From positions 1,039,606 through 1,103,605 of the forward strand of contig JAKOGI010000107.1 in NCBI GenBank assembly GCA_029747015.1: a stretch of DNA of 64,000 nt. Reading direction: 5' to 3'. This stretch comes from Carnegiea gigantea (lineage: Eukaryota; Streptophyta; Magnoliopsida; Caryophyllales; Cactaceae). The position numbers and the translations under genes are program-made. Positions 38,764-50,360 of this stretch are shown one piece after another (positions within the stretch are counted from its first letter, which is position 1; every line of letters starts with the position of its first letter). The notes beneath the pieces are model-generated. The model saw only the letters and a program-made list of their open reading frames with translations. It did not search any database and was not told where the DNA came from.

Positions 38764-39327
38764 CAGAGTTCAACCAACTATAGAACCACAACAGAATTGA
38801 ATCAAGAATAGAACCACAATCGAGTTCAACTAACAATATATAGGACCTAGGTAAGTTCAACTAAAAATAGAACCACAATCGAGTTCAACCAATAATGCAA
38901 CCACAACCAAGTTCAACCAATAATAGAACTGCTACCAAGTTCAATTAACAATAGAACCCAAGTGAGTTCATTCAAACAATAGAACCCCAACCGAGTTCAA
39001 CCAACAATAGAACCACAACCGAGTTCAATCAATAATACAATCACAACCAAGTTCAACCAATAATATAACCACAACCAAGTTCAACCAATAATAGAACCCA
39101 AGCGAGTTCAACCAAACAATACAACCCCAACAGAGTTCAACCAATAATAGAACCACAACAAAGTTGAACCAAGAATAGAATGACAATAGAGTTCAACTAA
39201 CAATAGAACCTAACTAGTTCAACTAACAATAGAACCACAATCGAGTTCAACCAATAATACAACTGCAACCGAGTTCAACCAACTATAGAACTGCAACCGA
39301 GTTCAACCAACAATAGAACCCAAGTGA
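38764..39327. repeat. 28-bp minisatellite, about 20 copies
   Basis: The unit is close to gagttcaaccaa followed by caatagaaccacaacc. Copies vary by a few bases, and some are shortened to gaacccaagtgagttcaa. No long open frame crosses it, so it appears noncoding. Confidence 0.9.
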
Positions 39328-39361
39328 GTACTAATAGTTTAACAAGAAGCAAATGGTATAC

Positions 39362-39640
39362 CTTAGTCCTCGCTTCATACTCCCGCTTCTTTGCCTCTAA
39401 AGCTTTACGTTTCTCATCCAATTTTGCATGGTACTAAAATGCATGAACACTATGAAAGGAAAGCTCAGCACTCAAGAAGACTAAAACCTGCAATCGCGTA
39501 CCAAATCATTTCTTCAGTTCAGAAATTGCCTCTTTTTGTTTCTGTAGCCGTTCTTCAATGCTAAATGATGGAGCTACACCGATAGTCATTCTGGATCTTG
39601 TAGTCCGTGCAGATGCTGCTGTGCTATAGTAGATTAAGGA
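39362..39640 (-). pseudogene. Two exon-like pieces of a coiled-coil protein
   Basis: On the minus strand, after an acceptor-like ctactatag near 39627, an open piece reads RMTIGVAPSFSIEERLQKQ and continues KEAISELKK to a stop. A second piece (about 39434-39362), after an acceptor-like tag, reads AKLDEKRKALEAKKREYEAR and ends at a gtatac donor. Both are strongly helical and charged, as in a coiled coil. The stop between them blocks a simple join, and no family was recognised. They may be fragments of one host gene within the proposed CACTA element. Confidence 0.4.
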
Positions 39641-40733
39641 ATAGTTGCAAGGTCAATATATTTCAATATTTTCACAAAAGAAATCTTAAAGAAACTAAGC
39701 AGACCATTCAGACTCACAAGATTTAAAGCAAAGCCTAGATACCTAGAATGAAACTATGCAAACAGTCACCATATGTCTACCGGGAACTATCTCTTATGCA
39801 AGTTCTAATTGACGTAATCAACGTTTTTGCAGGGGAAATTACAATTTAGAACATAATAGGAACCATTTGTGTTAACAACAAATCACCGTATCACTACTAT
39901 CTTCCCCGTTCTTGACCTAAGGAACTATATTCATCATTCACTCACATTAAAATCATGACAAATGCTGTCATTTGCCAGAAAATATTGTAGTACCTAATGC
40001 AACAGCTTAGTGCATTACGTGTAGCTAGAACTAAAGCCCAAGATGTTTGCTAGACTGAACAAAATATCTTGATGTGATTTGCAAGTGTCAAAGAATTCTC
40101 GAAATCATGCTTTTTTATTTAACTCCTTCAAAAGCTGACTTGAGGCAGACATGAAGAAGCTTTCAACTGAGCATATTGCACGCACCATGATCATCAAGAA
40201 CATGGAACACTTTAGTGCCCAAAAGTAATAGTATAACTAAAAGCATTTTGCATATCCCCAGTGTTAACTTCCCCTGTTCATAATATGCTTTTTCACACAT
40301 TCTTTTTTTCATTGGAAGTCCTGCTCTAGTGCTGCGATTCTCACCATGAATAATTATTTAAATCAAATATCTATCTGTTGAGTCTATATAACATGGAAGA
40401 AATCATAGTATAGAACAGACAAAATTAAAAACCCTTGATAAAGCATGAAAAGCAAATAAACCGGATCGAGTTTTTCATCAAGTGATTAATGCAAATTGAC
40501 AGCCTAATATGCCTTTTATAGATTACAGAGAAAGCCACAATTCTACTCAGATAATACAAGAAGTTCCTTTCCCTCATTCTAACCATACACATAGTAAAAG
40601 TACTTTTTTTAGCATATCGTCTCCGGCATAAGATTGATGCATGAATAGAAAAGCTATATTTTTTTCATCAGCAGTTAATATAATATCAAGTATGGCAGAG
40701 TACTACTTAGGGGAAAATTCCAGTTTTTCTTAC

Positions 40734-41329
40734 TGAGAATTGTTGTATGCTTTTTGGGATAGTCTTATCCTTTCTACCTCCAACCTCTGGCAGAGTCAAA
40801 ATATAAGGATTATGCAGAATAAGCTTCTTCAGCTTCTCAACATCAGCACTACATACATAAGCATGGAATATTTATTACAAAATGACGTGGTGCAGAATAT
40901 AGATTAATGAGGAAATGCTCACGTTGAAGTAGCAGACATCAGAAGGCACTGACAACTTCTAGGAACATGGGCAGTTAGAGCTCTAAGGTCATCTTCATAT
41001 CCATATGACAAAAGAAGATCTGCTTGAACATAAAATATAGTTGATTAGTACAAATACAACATCAGCACTAAACATACTTCCATCAACAGAATCATAGACA
41101 CAATGTGCTGCAATCATAATCTGGAGTAACAAACATGGACTGAACACTGCAACATAACGATGCTGCATGATAAATTAAAAATAGAGAATTAGAAATTCAC
41201 CCCATTAGGAATAAGCATGGAAAGTGATTCCAAAATGGCTTTTGGTTGTAGACTGCCTGAAGACAAGCACGAATGTATGCATGCTGGGGTCGATACTACA
41301 ACATCAGGAGGACCCGACAATGCTATTTT
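40734..41329 (-). pseudogene. RH16-like: DEAD-box RNA helicase fragment (RH16/DBP9 type)
   Basis: Three exons of a nucleolar DEAD-box helicase of the DBP9/DDX56 group, active in large ribosomal subunit assembly, are visible. Exon 41329-41201 holds GPPDVVVSTPACIHSCL (motif Ib region). Exon about 41022-40923 holds ADLLLSYGYEDDLRALTAH and motif III SAT (LLMSATS). Exon 40848-40734 holds ADVEKLKKLILHNPYILTL. Introns have gt donors. Motif II is ruined: the bases that should encode L-D-E before A-D give P-N-G, and the acceptor before A-D is disrupted. N-terminal motifs Q and I and the second RecA domain are missing. This is a decayed gene fragment. Confidence 0.8.
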
Positions 41330-42945
41330 CTGAAACAAGAAGGTAGAAAATTGAAATTAATAGCAACATTGCCAACTAGCATTGACATTTACACCCAACA
41401 AAGCATCCTCATTGCTGAGGCCAAAGATATTTAACGAATAACAATTTAGCACAATTTAGTAGGTTAACTAAATTAATGCTGAAATTAATGCTGAATAACT
41501 AGTATAGTAGAGAGAGAGACGAAGAGAATCCTTTGAATTCAGTGTCATCAAAGCCACCCCAATCAAGTAACCTGTCCAATGGGGCATGAAAATCTGGATA
41601 CCACGTGGTACTTAACTTTCAAGACAGCCTATCCAGATTAGGCACAAGCAACGACAAAGCAGATTAACAGCTTGGGTCAGTCTGATCAAATTCTCAAGGA
41701 TATCATCCTTGTGTTTGCCGCACTTTCAGGATTTGCCATGTTCACAATGATGCTGGGACAGCTAGTCACAGGTTTGCTGGACTGGCTTTGCATTTGCATC
41801 ACTTTACAGCTTGCACAGAGAGTATATTGAAGTCATTCAGATGCAATTATGATGAGTAGGAATCAAAATTAATCCTTGAAAAGAAAAGGAAAAACTAATA
41901 GGGTGAAACTACATAAATCAGAAAAGAATTGCCCGACCAAAAAGACATTTGGGGGGGGGGAAAAAAAAAAGAAGACAACTTGCTCATCAATAAGAATCTC
42001 AAAGCCTTATAGATAACTGTCAAGAGTCCAGTGGACAAGACTGTCCAATAATATACAAAGGATATGATGATGCCATGGACCAATTGTCATCATCATCTAA
42101 ATTCTTCCTTGCAATATAAAGGATACTTGGCTGGGGGGAAAAAGCAAAAACACGCAAAATTGTGAGATCCAAATGAAAGCTAATGGAAGAAAGCACATTA
42201 CTGATAAAATCATTTCAATCAGACTACAATTGCTTAATTTCCACAATTCAGAAGCATAGGGAGACAGAACCAAATAAATAGGACAAATCTGCTACTAAGG
42301 TGAAAATTCTAAGAGTGAGAGGTTGAAGAATTCCAGATTTGAAGAATACTTCAAATCTGATGATCAATGCTCATAACTAAACTCCACAACGATGGGATTG
42401 CTGAATAGTAATACTATTCCCCCTTTCACAGAAACAAAACCAAAACCCATGTACCTAACAAGCTAGACCCCTTTCTCATGATTATCTAGAGCATAATATC
42501 AAATGAACCATCGTAACCAAACCCACATACATACTTGGCGGACAAAATGGCAATGCAAACATGAACTTCTCGAATTCGGCGTGGAAAAATAAGTAACCAG
42601 AGCTATTGTCATACGAGTTTAAACTTCAAATGGGGCCAATTTCACGAAAAATACTTGCTCAGTACTCAATACAACAAACGAAGTCAAACAAAACGAAAAC
42701 AATCAAAACTTCTTAATCACTAAAATCCTGCAGAATGCCCTAAACTATTAGGAATTTTGGAAATTAAATCATGAAAAACGAAAAAGGAGGGGGACAAAAC
42801 AAGAAAAGACAATAGTGAACACAATCTACCCTAAAATTAGATCTCTGAATGAAGAAATCAAGCAAATTCCTCAATTATCGAACGAAATTAAAAAGTGCCG
42901 ACCAAAAAAAAAAAAAAAGGAGAAGAACAAGCAATTTAAGCATAC

Positions 42946-43017
42946 CTGAGAAAATACCGACGAAGGAAAGGTATTCAGGGATGAAAAAAACTTCTGGGTA
43001 GAGAATTTGATCGTCAT
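42946..43017 (-). other. First-exon-like piece, 24 codons
   Basis: An ATG is followed by 24 open codons (MTIKFSTQKFFSSLNTFPSS at the start) and a consensus donor, cag/gtatgc. Serine-rich and lacking acidic residues, it looks like the start of an organelle transit peptide. The upstream sequence (43020-43320) has the mixed composition of a 5' untranslated region. It lies upstream, on the same strand, of the helicase exons, so a chimeric transcript is conceivable, but that is inference. Confidence 0.35.
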
Positions 43018-43344
43018 ACTTTCAACTGGAAATTGCTATTCAAACAATCGTCTTCGCCCATATGCTGTTCAATGAATGAATTGCTTGCCGACGTCTGGGT
43101 GGCTTCTTCAATTCCTTGCCAAAGTTCTTCTTCGAATTTGGTTCTCAACTGGAAATTGCTATATTAAAACTTGGTTTTGAGTGAACAAATCAGATGAGAT
43201 GGAATGCATGAGCAGATGAATTTCACACTCGAGAGCTATGAACAATTAGGGCACAGCTTCTTGCCTTCTTCGATCGGACTCTCTGGCCCTCTTCACCGAA
43301 TTTCACTGAAATTTTAACCGCCTTTTTTTTTTTTTTTTCTTGAA

Positions 43345-43930
43345 CTGGGTAATAGGTCGTATCGGATCGGATCCATGTTCGTATCGAACTTAAATGAGTT
43401 GAAAATTTCTCGACCTGAACCTAATCCACTTATTAAATGGGTTAAAAAATCTTGACCTATACCCATTTAATTTTTAAATGGGTTGACCCGCTTAATCCGT
43501 TTAAGATAAACAAGTCAAGTTCAATCGCCTAATTAACCATTTACACATTTAATATCTTCAACTAATACGTAATTATAGTGTTAGAAATTAAATTTACATA
43601 TCACATTAAATAATTACTCTTTAAAATTCCCTTAATTCGTTATAATTCACAATTTTTAAAAATTTTTATATTCTTCATTATCTAATAAAAAGTAAATGAA
43701 TAAATGACAAATGGAAAAATGAGTTGAATTATTTAACTCATTTAATTAAATGGGTTAAATACGTACTTTTTCGTGACGAGAATCTCAACCTGTACCTAAC
43801 CCATTTAATTAAACGGGTTGAACGTGTCAACCCATTTAATTAAACGGGTCAAAAATTTATACCCAAACCTACTTAACTTCGTGTCAGATTCGGATCGATA
43901 ATCGTGTCGGTCAGCTTTTCTCACCTCTAC
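43345..43930. mobile_element. Element with acgggttgaccc subterminal motifs
   Basis: About 580 bases contain many inverted and direct copies of acgggtt and aacccatttaa, the style of small hAT-like elements found elsewhere in this window. A terminal T-run lies beyond each end (43322-43339 and 43931-43955). A clear target duplication was not seen. Confidence 0.4.
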
Positions 43931-45016
43931 TTTTTTTTTTTTTTTTTTTTTTTTTACTTTGTCTCTATACTAGGCACCAAAAAAATCATCAAAGCGCGCC
44001 CCTCTAATTTCGATGGTGCATTAATTTTTTTTTTTAGTGCTGTAAAAATATTTACATATAGATATTGATAAATTTTGTAAAAACTATCTCATATTTCTTA
44101 CAATTACTCCATGTCATAAAACAGTGCCATCTTCATTTTCAACATGTTTCATTCTTTTCTTAAAATGTTTACATTTGAGATTTGTATACCATTTTCTTTA
44201 TTTCAAGGTTTTATTATATAGGCCAAAGTAACTTTTTCCTACAAATATGACATATATATACTGAAAAATTTATGTATCATACATAAAATTTAATAGGCAT
44301 CAAAAAATTGCATACTCTTAAATATTTCAGTATTTTGAAATAATTCTTTTTTTAGAGTTAGTTCCTTTCATATTCCCATGTAAATTTTCATTTTATTTTA
44401 AACATGTGTAACCCCATTTTTCTTCAAATGTTAAAAACTTCAAATTTGATATCATATACCATATACGTCAAAGTAAATTTTCCTTCATTCTTTTAAATAT
44501 GACATAGATATGCTTAAAATTTTTGTCATCATACTTAAAATTCAATAGGTGTGAAAAACAACGATCAATGACATGGTTACCTCAATTGGGTTGTTTGGTA
44601 CTTACAAGTAGAGCTTCTCAATTTAGGTGATGATACATGCAAATTCTACTTATATCGTAAACTCAGTTTTCTTATCGGGTAATATAAACACGTAATTCTT
44701 TTTACATATTTTTTTGAAGGAAAATTCCTTTCATATATTATGCACCTTTTTATGAAGTCGTTAAAGTGATTCCTAACTTTTACATCATATAAAATTAGAT
44801 GATTGCAATACATTAATTCCCTACATAAATTAAAAAAACTATTCTTTGTTTTATTACGTAATAAGAATATTATCTTTTTCCTTGATTACAACGTCATGCT
44901 ATTTTTCATATTTTCAAAAAGAAAAAAAATTATCTGTCAATTATGGGTTATTAATGTAAACATCCTCCCAAGAGAAAACAAAATCTTAGTATATATGTGG
45001 GGTTGGATTTCATTAG

Positions 45017-45216
45017 AATTATTTTTTGAGAATATTTTATAACTGAACTTAGTATCCTAACAGTTAGTTGGATTGACTAAATCCAATAATATGAGGTTCA
45101 TATTATATAAATATTTAATTATTTTTTGAGAATATTTTATAAGTGAACTTAGTATCCTAACGGTTAGATGGATTGACTAAATCCAATAATATGAAGTTCA
45201 TATTATATGAAAATAT
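45017..45216. repeat. Tandem duplication of exactly 100 bases
   Basis: Unit 1 (45017-45116) and unit 2 (45117-45216) start aattattttttgagaat and differ at only a few positions, for example aactgaac against aagtgaac. It is a recent local duplication in noncoding sequence. Confidence 0.9.
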
Positions 45217-45880
45217 TTAATTTCATCTACTTATATCAACCAAACACCCGTGCAAAAGTACGGCACAAATTACTATAATAAAAAGTACTTAATAATTCTT
45301 TTAAATTCTCCACGTTTAATAAGTATCAAAAAATACTTATTACTTCTCCACACTTGTTAAATGTGGAATCGAGAACATTATCAAATTTTAATATTTTTCT
45401 CTCCACAGTTCAATTAAATGTAGTGATGCCAGTGCATGAGGATGTATTATTTTTCGTAGGATTTTCTCAAGATTAGTGACTAACTAGGTCATTAAGGTTG
45501 TAATCTACTTGATTTGCTTTTGCAATGGTTCCCTTTGCTCCTAGGGATATAGAGGCTTTATTTTTGGTTTCGTTAAAGCCTTGTACGTCCACCAATATGC
45601 CTATGTCAAGAAGTGCAGCCTTGAAGACAATTTCACTAATAATTCAAGAGAGAGATTGCTAGCCCACACCTGATTGGCTTGAAATAAAGTGCAATTGCAA
45701 GAGCATGCCTTTTTGAGATTGGTGTTGCAATTGGCTTCTAAGTATGTTTAATTATGCTTAAGCATGTATTTGATGTATTTGTAGTTTGTATTGGCTAGAA
45801 TCATTGATGTAATTAAAGTTGGACAAAGTTGAAATGATACGATAAAGTTGAAATTAATACTAGAAATAAAAATCTATAAT

Positions 45881-47225
45881 TGTTGTCCCAAATTCCTTCG
45901 CCTGTTTTGGGGGGGAAAAAAAAGAATTTCCTTTCTGTGAAGATTGTTGCTTCGTGCCCAAAGATAAAATCGTGTGTAAGATTTACTCATGTTAACTTTG
46001 GGTTTTCATATAAGTTATAGGTTGCTAAAACTTGTTGGTGTAGCTAAGTTATGTGCCTCTTGGCATCGGTGAGAGCCCCTTGGGAACGTCTTTGTTTTTA
46101 TTCCGCCATTCTAAGTCAGATTGACAGTTTCTTTGTGAGAATTTCGGGGGATATAAATCTACTCATATAATTGATCTGGTGGAGATCTAATTTTCTCTCT
46201 TTTGTAGATCTCATTGAGCTTTCATGCCTGTTGGAGATCATTTTATAATCTCTCCCTATCATAGTGTATTTTGTGGTTGTCGCTTATGGATTTTTTCGGT
46301 TTAGGTTTTCCACATTAAATTTATGAGTTTTTGATCTTTGCTTGTTCAGTTTTTCTTCTTCAATAGCCACATCCAAATTTTTATCTACTTTCGTTGCAAA
46401 CTATGCTAAAATTATGAATTTTTATTCCTAAAAAAGGTATCTAAGCGTATTTATTCCTAAGCAGTGGCATCAAAGTTAGATTCATATCTTAGTCAAATCT
46501 GGGTACGATCTTATCAGAGTTGGTTGCCAAATCCAGCTTTTCAGAATTAGGTTCAGTTATAACCTATTTTGGGATGTTGCATATTGATACTGAGAAAGAA
46601 AGACCTTTTGATATCCATTCTTCCATTAAACGATTTTGATTATCCTTCGAGGTTCTTTTGGTGATGGCGCAACCATATGGAATTTGGTTCAAGGTGGACT
46701 TGGTTAAATTTTATCCCAAATTTCTTTGCCTATTTCCGAAATAAATTATTTCCTTGTTGTGAAAATTGTTGCTTGGCATCCCAAAACTCAAGTTGTGCTG
46801 CTAGGGTTTCCCCTTATTATCTTTGGGACTCTAGGCTGTTAAACCTAGTTGATGTGGCAAAGTTTGTGCCTCTTGGAAACAGAGAGAGCCCATTGGGGGT
46901 GTCTTTGTTTCTATTTTACTATTCAAGTTTTAGGGGAGAGTTTCTTTGAAAGAGTTTTGGGAGCTTGAAATCTAATCACATAATTGATCTATGTTTGTAG
47001 AGCTTGTTGATTTTCATGTTCATTGGAGATGGTCTTGTAATATCTCCATATCATACTGAGTTTTGTTGTTGCCACCCGTAAGTTTTCCTAGTTTGGGTTT
47101 TTCGCGTTAGATTCATGAGTTGTTGATCTTGCCTATTTAGTTGTTCATCTTAATTGTTGTACATCGTAATTTCTATTTGTTTCTATTGCAAAGATACGCT
47201 TAATTAAGAATTTTATTACTAATAC
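45881..47225 (+). mobile_element. Collapsed Copia-type LTR retrotransposon
   Basis: Two direct repeats, 45881-about 46440 and about 46708-47225, align through blocks such as gttgcttcgtgccc / gttgcttggcatccc, gtgcctcttgg and ataattgatct. After the first, 46465-46476 reads tggcatcaaag, a changed tRNA-Met primer site. About 240 bases of internal sequence remain, including an ATG at 46663 that begins MAQPYGIWFKV, probably the gag start. Nearly all gag-pol is deleted. Copia assignment rests on the primer site and gag start. Confidence 0.6.
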
Positions 47226-47229
47226 ATGT

Positions 47230-50200
47230 ACATTTATGCAGATCGAAAAAAAAAGACAAAAAAATTGAAATAAAAAACAAACAATAAAACCTATTGTGAA
47301 CGAAGACATCTTACTTGCCCCAACCGCCACCCAAATTTTGCCCTTCGCTTTGCTTTCTATCTCGTTTGGCTCTATCCACACTATTGCACATAGCTATCAA
47401 AAACCTAAAGCAAAATATAATAGACATCAAAATCCTGGACGGGTTTATGCAAATTGAACTAAAATTACAAAGAAAAAAAAGATTAGTTGAAGTAAGAGAT
47501 TTAATCTACCCCCAACCTTCTTGCTAATAGAATGACCCGAGCTCCTCCTCGGGCAAGCTTTCTTTCTCTTCTTATTCTAGGCTCTTGACTACATGAAATC
47601 ACCGAGATGTTGAACTTCGAAGTGGTTGCAATGGTGGCAATTCCATGGAGAGAGGGGGGAGGCACAAAATTAGCCATGAAACCCTAGGAACAAGTTTTTA
47701 ACCTTTTGAATACCTTGTGGTTTGACAAGTTAATCTTTTTAATCATGTGATTTTTTCATTAATTTTTAGTACCTTTACCAAAATACATTATAGTATTTTT
47801 GCCCCCTTTTTCTCTAAACTATGATAAGCGTTTATTGAAATGAATGTTTTGCACTCTTAACATTTGGTTTTTCAATTTTTTGGGGGGGGGGGGGAGCCGC
47901 CTAACTGCCACCCGTCCTCCACTTCATGCACCACCACACTCTCCAACCCAAAATCATCCATAATGGGTCGCCGACGGGTTGTTGTCGACAAAAAACGCAC
48001 CACTGAGCAGCCAGCCATGGTTGAGTACACCATTTGAGCGTCAATTTTTTCGAGACAAATGAGAAAGCAAATAATAAGAGCATAATAGTCATTTCAATAT
48101 AAATTCATTGGATTTTAGTGAAAAGGTACTCAAATATTAAAATGTATTTACGTGAAGATCTAAAGCATTAATGGGAAAACCATGGAGTAAAAAAAAAAAA
48201 AAAAAAAACTCATCAAAACGCAAGGCATAAAAGAGTTTTACGAGCTAGATGGTGAGGTGCTCAGAGCAAGCTAAATAATGCCTTGCATATATCTTAAGCA
48301 AACAATAAGCTGAAATGCCTAGTTTTATCACATAGTCGACCCATTGTTGTGCAAGCCCTAACACCCCTATACACTCTTCATTAGAACAGTTGGTGAAATT
48401 ATTGTTCACCGCAACAGTTGCAAAGTTAAGGGCAAATTTAACATTTACAGTATAAAAATATTATTTAGTATTTTATATTATAATAATTGATTGCACTTGC
48501 AGTTGCAATATACCACAACCAATGACAACTCCATCTACTTTATACATGGGTGGCCCATCATTGAGTTTCATAAACTTAGTTGAATGCTGACTAATTTTAT
48601 AAGATTTATTTTTTGAAAAATTTAAGGTGTTTTCTTACAAGTATCTTCTTTTGAAAAATTTCAATTAATGTGCGCCCAAGATACCCATGCCGCAAATGTA
48701 CATACTGTGTCTTTTTAACTACTTTTGCGAAGAGCAAAAGAAAATAAATTACTGATATGCTAATAGTATTATTTCTTAAAATTTAAACTATAAAATTAAT
48801 TATAATTCTCCTAAAAACATTTTAAGAAACATTTTAAAACAACTTGTGGTATCACGTACTTAGAGGCTAATTGATTACCATTCTGCTACCCCGCAACAAG
48901 AAGCCATTGCCCCTTTAGAAATAAAAAATTATTGTATCATGTCATAGTAGACTTTGTTGACAAAAAGATGGTTCTTAAACCCTAAAATAAAGAAAATTAA
49001 TGCACTAAAAAAGTAAGATAAAATTGAACATCTAGAACTAAAGCATGATTTGTTAAGAACAATGTGTTATGAAGAGCGGATTGATCATAAAATGAGTTCT
49101 TTTTCTTTCTTTCTTTTTTTTTTTTTTATTGAAGATGAGTTCTTAATGATATCGTATGCCTTCAAACATTTGTAATTTATTGGCAAGTGGAAACAGCGAT
49201 GTTCCCTTCCATTACACTGGAGGGTGAGTTGAATTTTCTATTTAAAGAAAGTACGTTGAATTGTCTAAATTTGCTTTGGTATTAATACTAGTTGCCCCTT
49301 GCACCATTATTTAGGACCTGAATATGATTCGAAATCCTCTCTTTAGTTCGAATTTTGGGAGATGATGATGGCGGCTTTATTATTCTCCATCCATTCCTGT
49401 CACACCTTTTTCTTGGAACAGTAAGATACGAGCAAACTCATTATTCTTCTCATAAGAGTCGTCCCCAAACAATGTGGAAGATCATATAAAGAAATGTTAC
49501 ATTATTACTAGGTGTAGAAGTAAAATAATGGAAGATATTCTATATGCACCATCCAATTCACTGTACTTTATCTAATCTTATTATAGAAAGGACTATATGT
49601 CAAACAAAGTGAATAATTGACTACACCTGCATAATCACCTAGAATTGAACATATTAAAATTTTAACATGTTAGCTATAAGCACTGAAAAAATAATATAAA
49701 ATATACAAAGATCAAGTAGTTTAATTATTAAACTATTTGAAGATATTTAAATTAAAATTTGATCTATATCAGCCTTATACCTTTTTTTACACCAAATTTT
49801 AAAAAAAGGAAGCATATATAAAAGTATATTTTTTATTTAAGCGAAGTAGATTGGAAAGATATTGAAAACTTAAAAGAGGCATGACAGTAAAATTGACCCA
49901 AAATTATGAAAATAAAGGAGAACTTAACACTAAAATATGAATATGAACAATGTTGCAAGGGGGAGAATGTAATAGTTTTTGACGTAAGAACTCCTCTTAA
50001 GAAGGTCACTATTTAAACTTAATGTAGACATAATATCTATTTATAATTATCCTAAAATGGTATGTCAATGAAATATCTTGATATTTTAGCCATTCACTTA
50101 AGTTTTTTAGTTTTATTTCGCAATGAAATCCTTGAAAACATTTATATTATTTTCAAATCTTTTCCTCAACCCCCCCCCCCCCCCCCCAAAAAAAAACCAA
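47230..50200. other. Intergenic with homopolymer runs
   Basis: No gene was recognised upstream of TGD4. G-runs (47881-47894), A-runs (48190-48208), T-runs (49110-49128) and a C-run (50170-50187) are present. The frame 47901-48092 (minus) has no domain signal. Confidence 0.55.
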
Positions 50201-50360
50201 CAAAGCCAGCACTTGACTGGGCGAGGCTCTTCGGTTTCCCTGAGCAAGTGAAGCGTGAGGCCAGTCGACCCCAACAGAAATGGCTTCTTTACATTGAAAC
50301 CCCACCCACTTCGAAACACCCATTTCCTAAAACCCTGCAAAAACCCTGAAATTCAAGAAG

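Larger units (their letters stand above)
37940..45460. mobile_element. Possible CACTA element carrying gene fragments
   Basis: The left border reads tactacaaaaaaaaag and the right border, read on the opposite strand, ctacgaaaaataa. Both resemble the CACTACAA terminal repeats of En/Spm elements, with the first bases altered. Near both ends lie short motifs in both orientations: aaatgtggagaa and ttctccacactt at 38020-38065, and ttctccacacttgttaaatg at 45345-45365. Such subterminal repeats are typical of the family. No transposase was found; the interior holds helicase exons and other exon-like pieces. The three-base target duplication could not be confirmed. Confidence 0.4.

Noticed and set aside
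39362..41329. Coiled-coil pieces as the C-terminus of the helicase
   Set aside because: They do not resemble the known helicase C-terminal regions I recall, and a stop separates them; the link is unproven.
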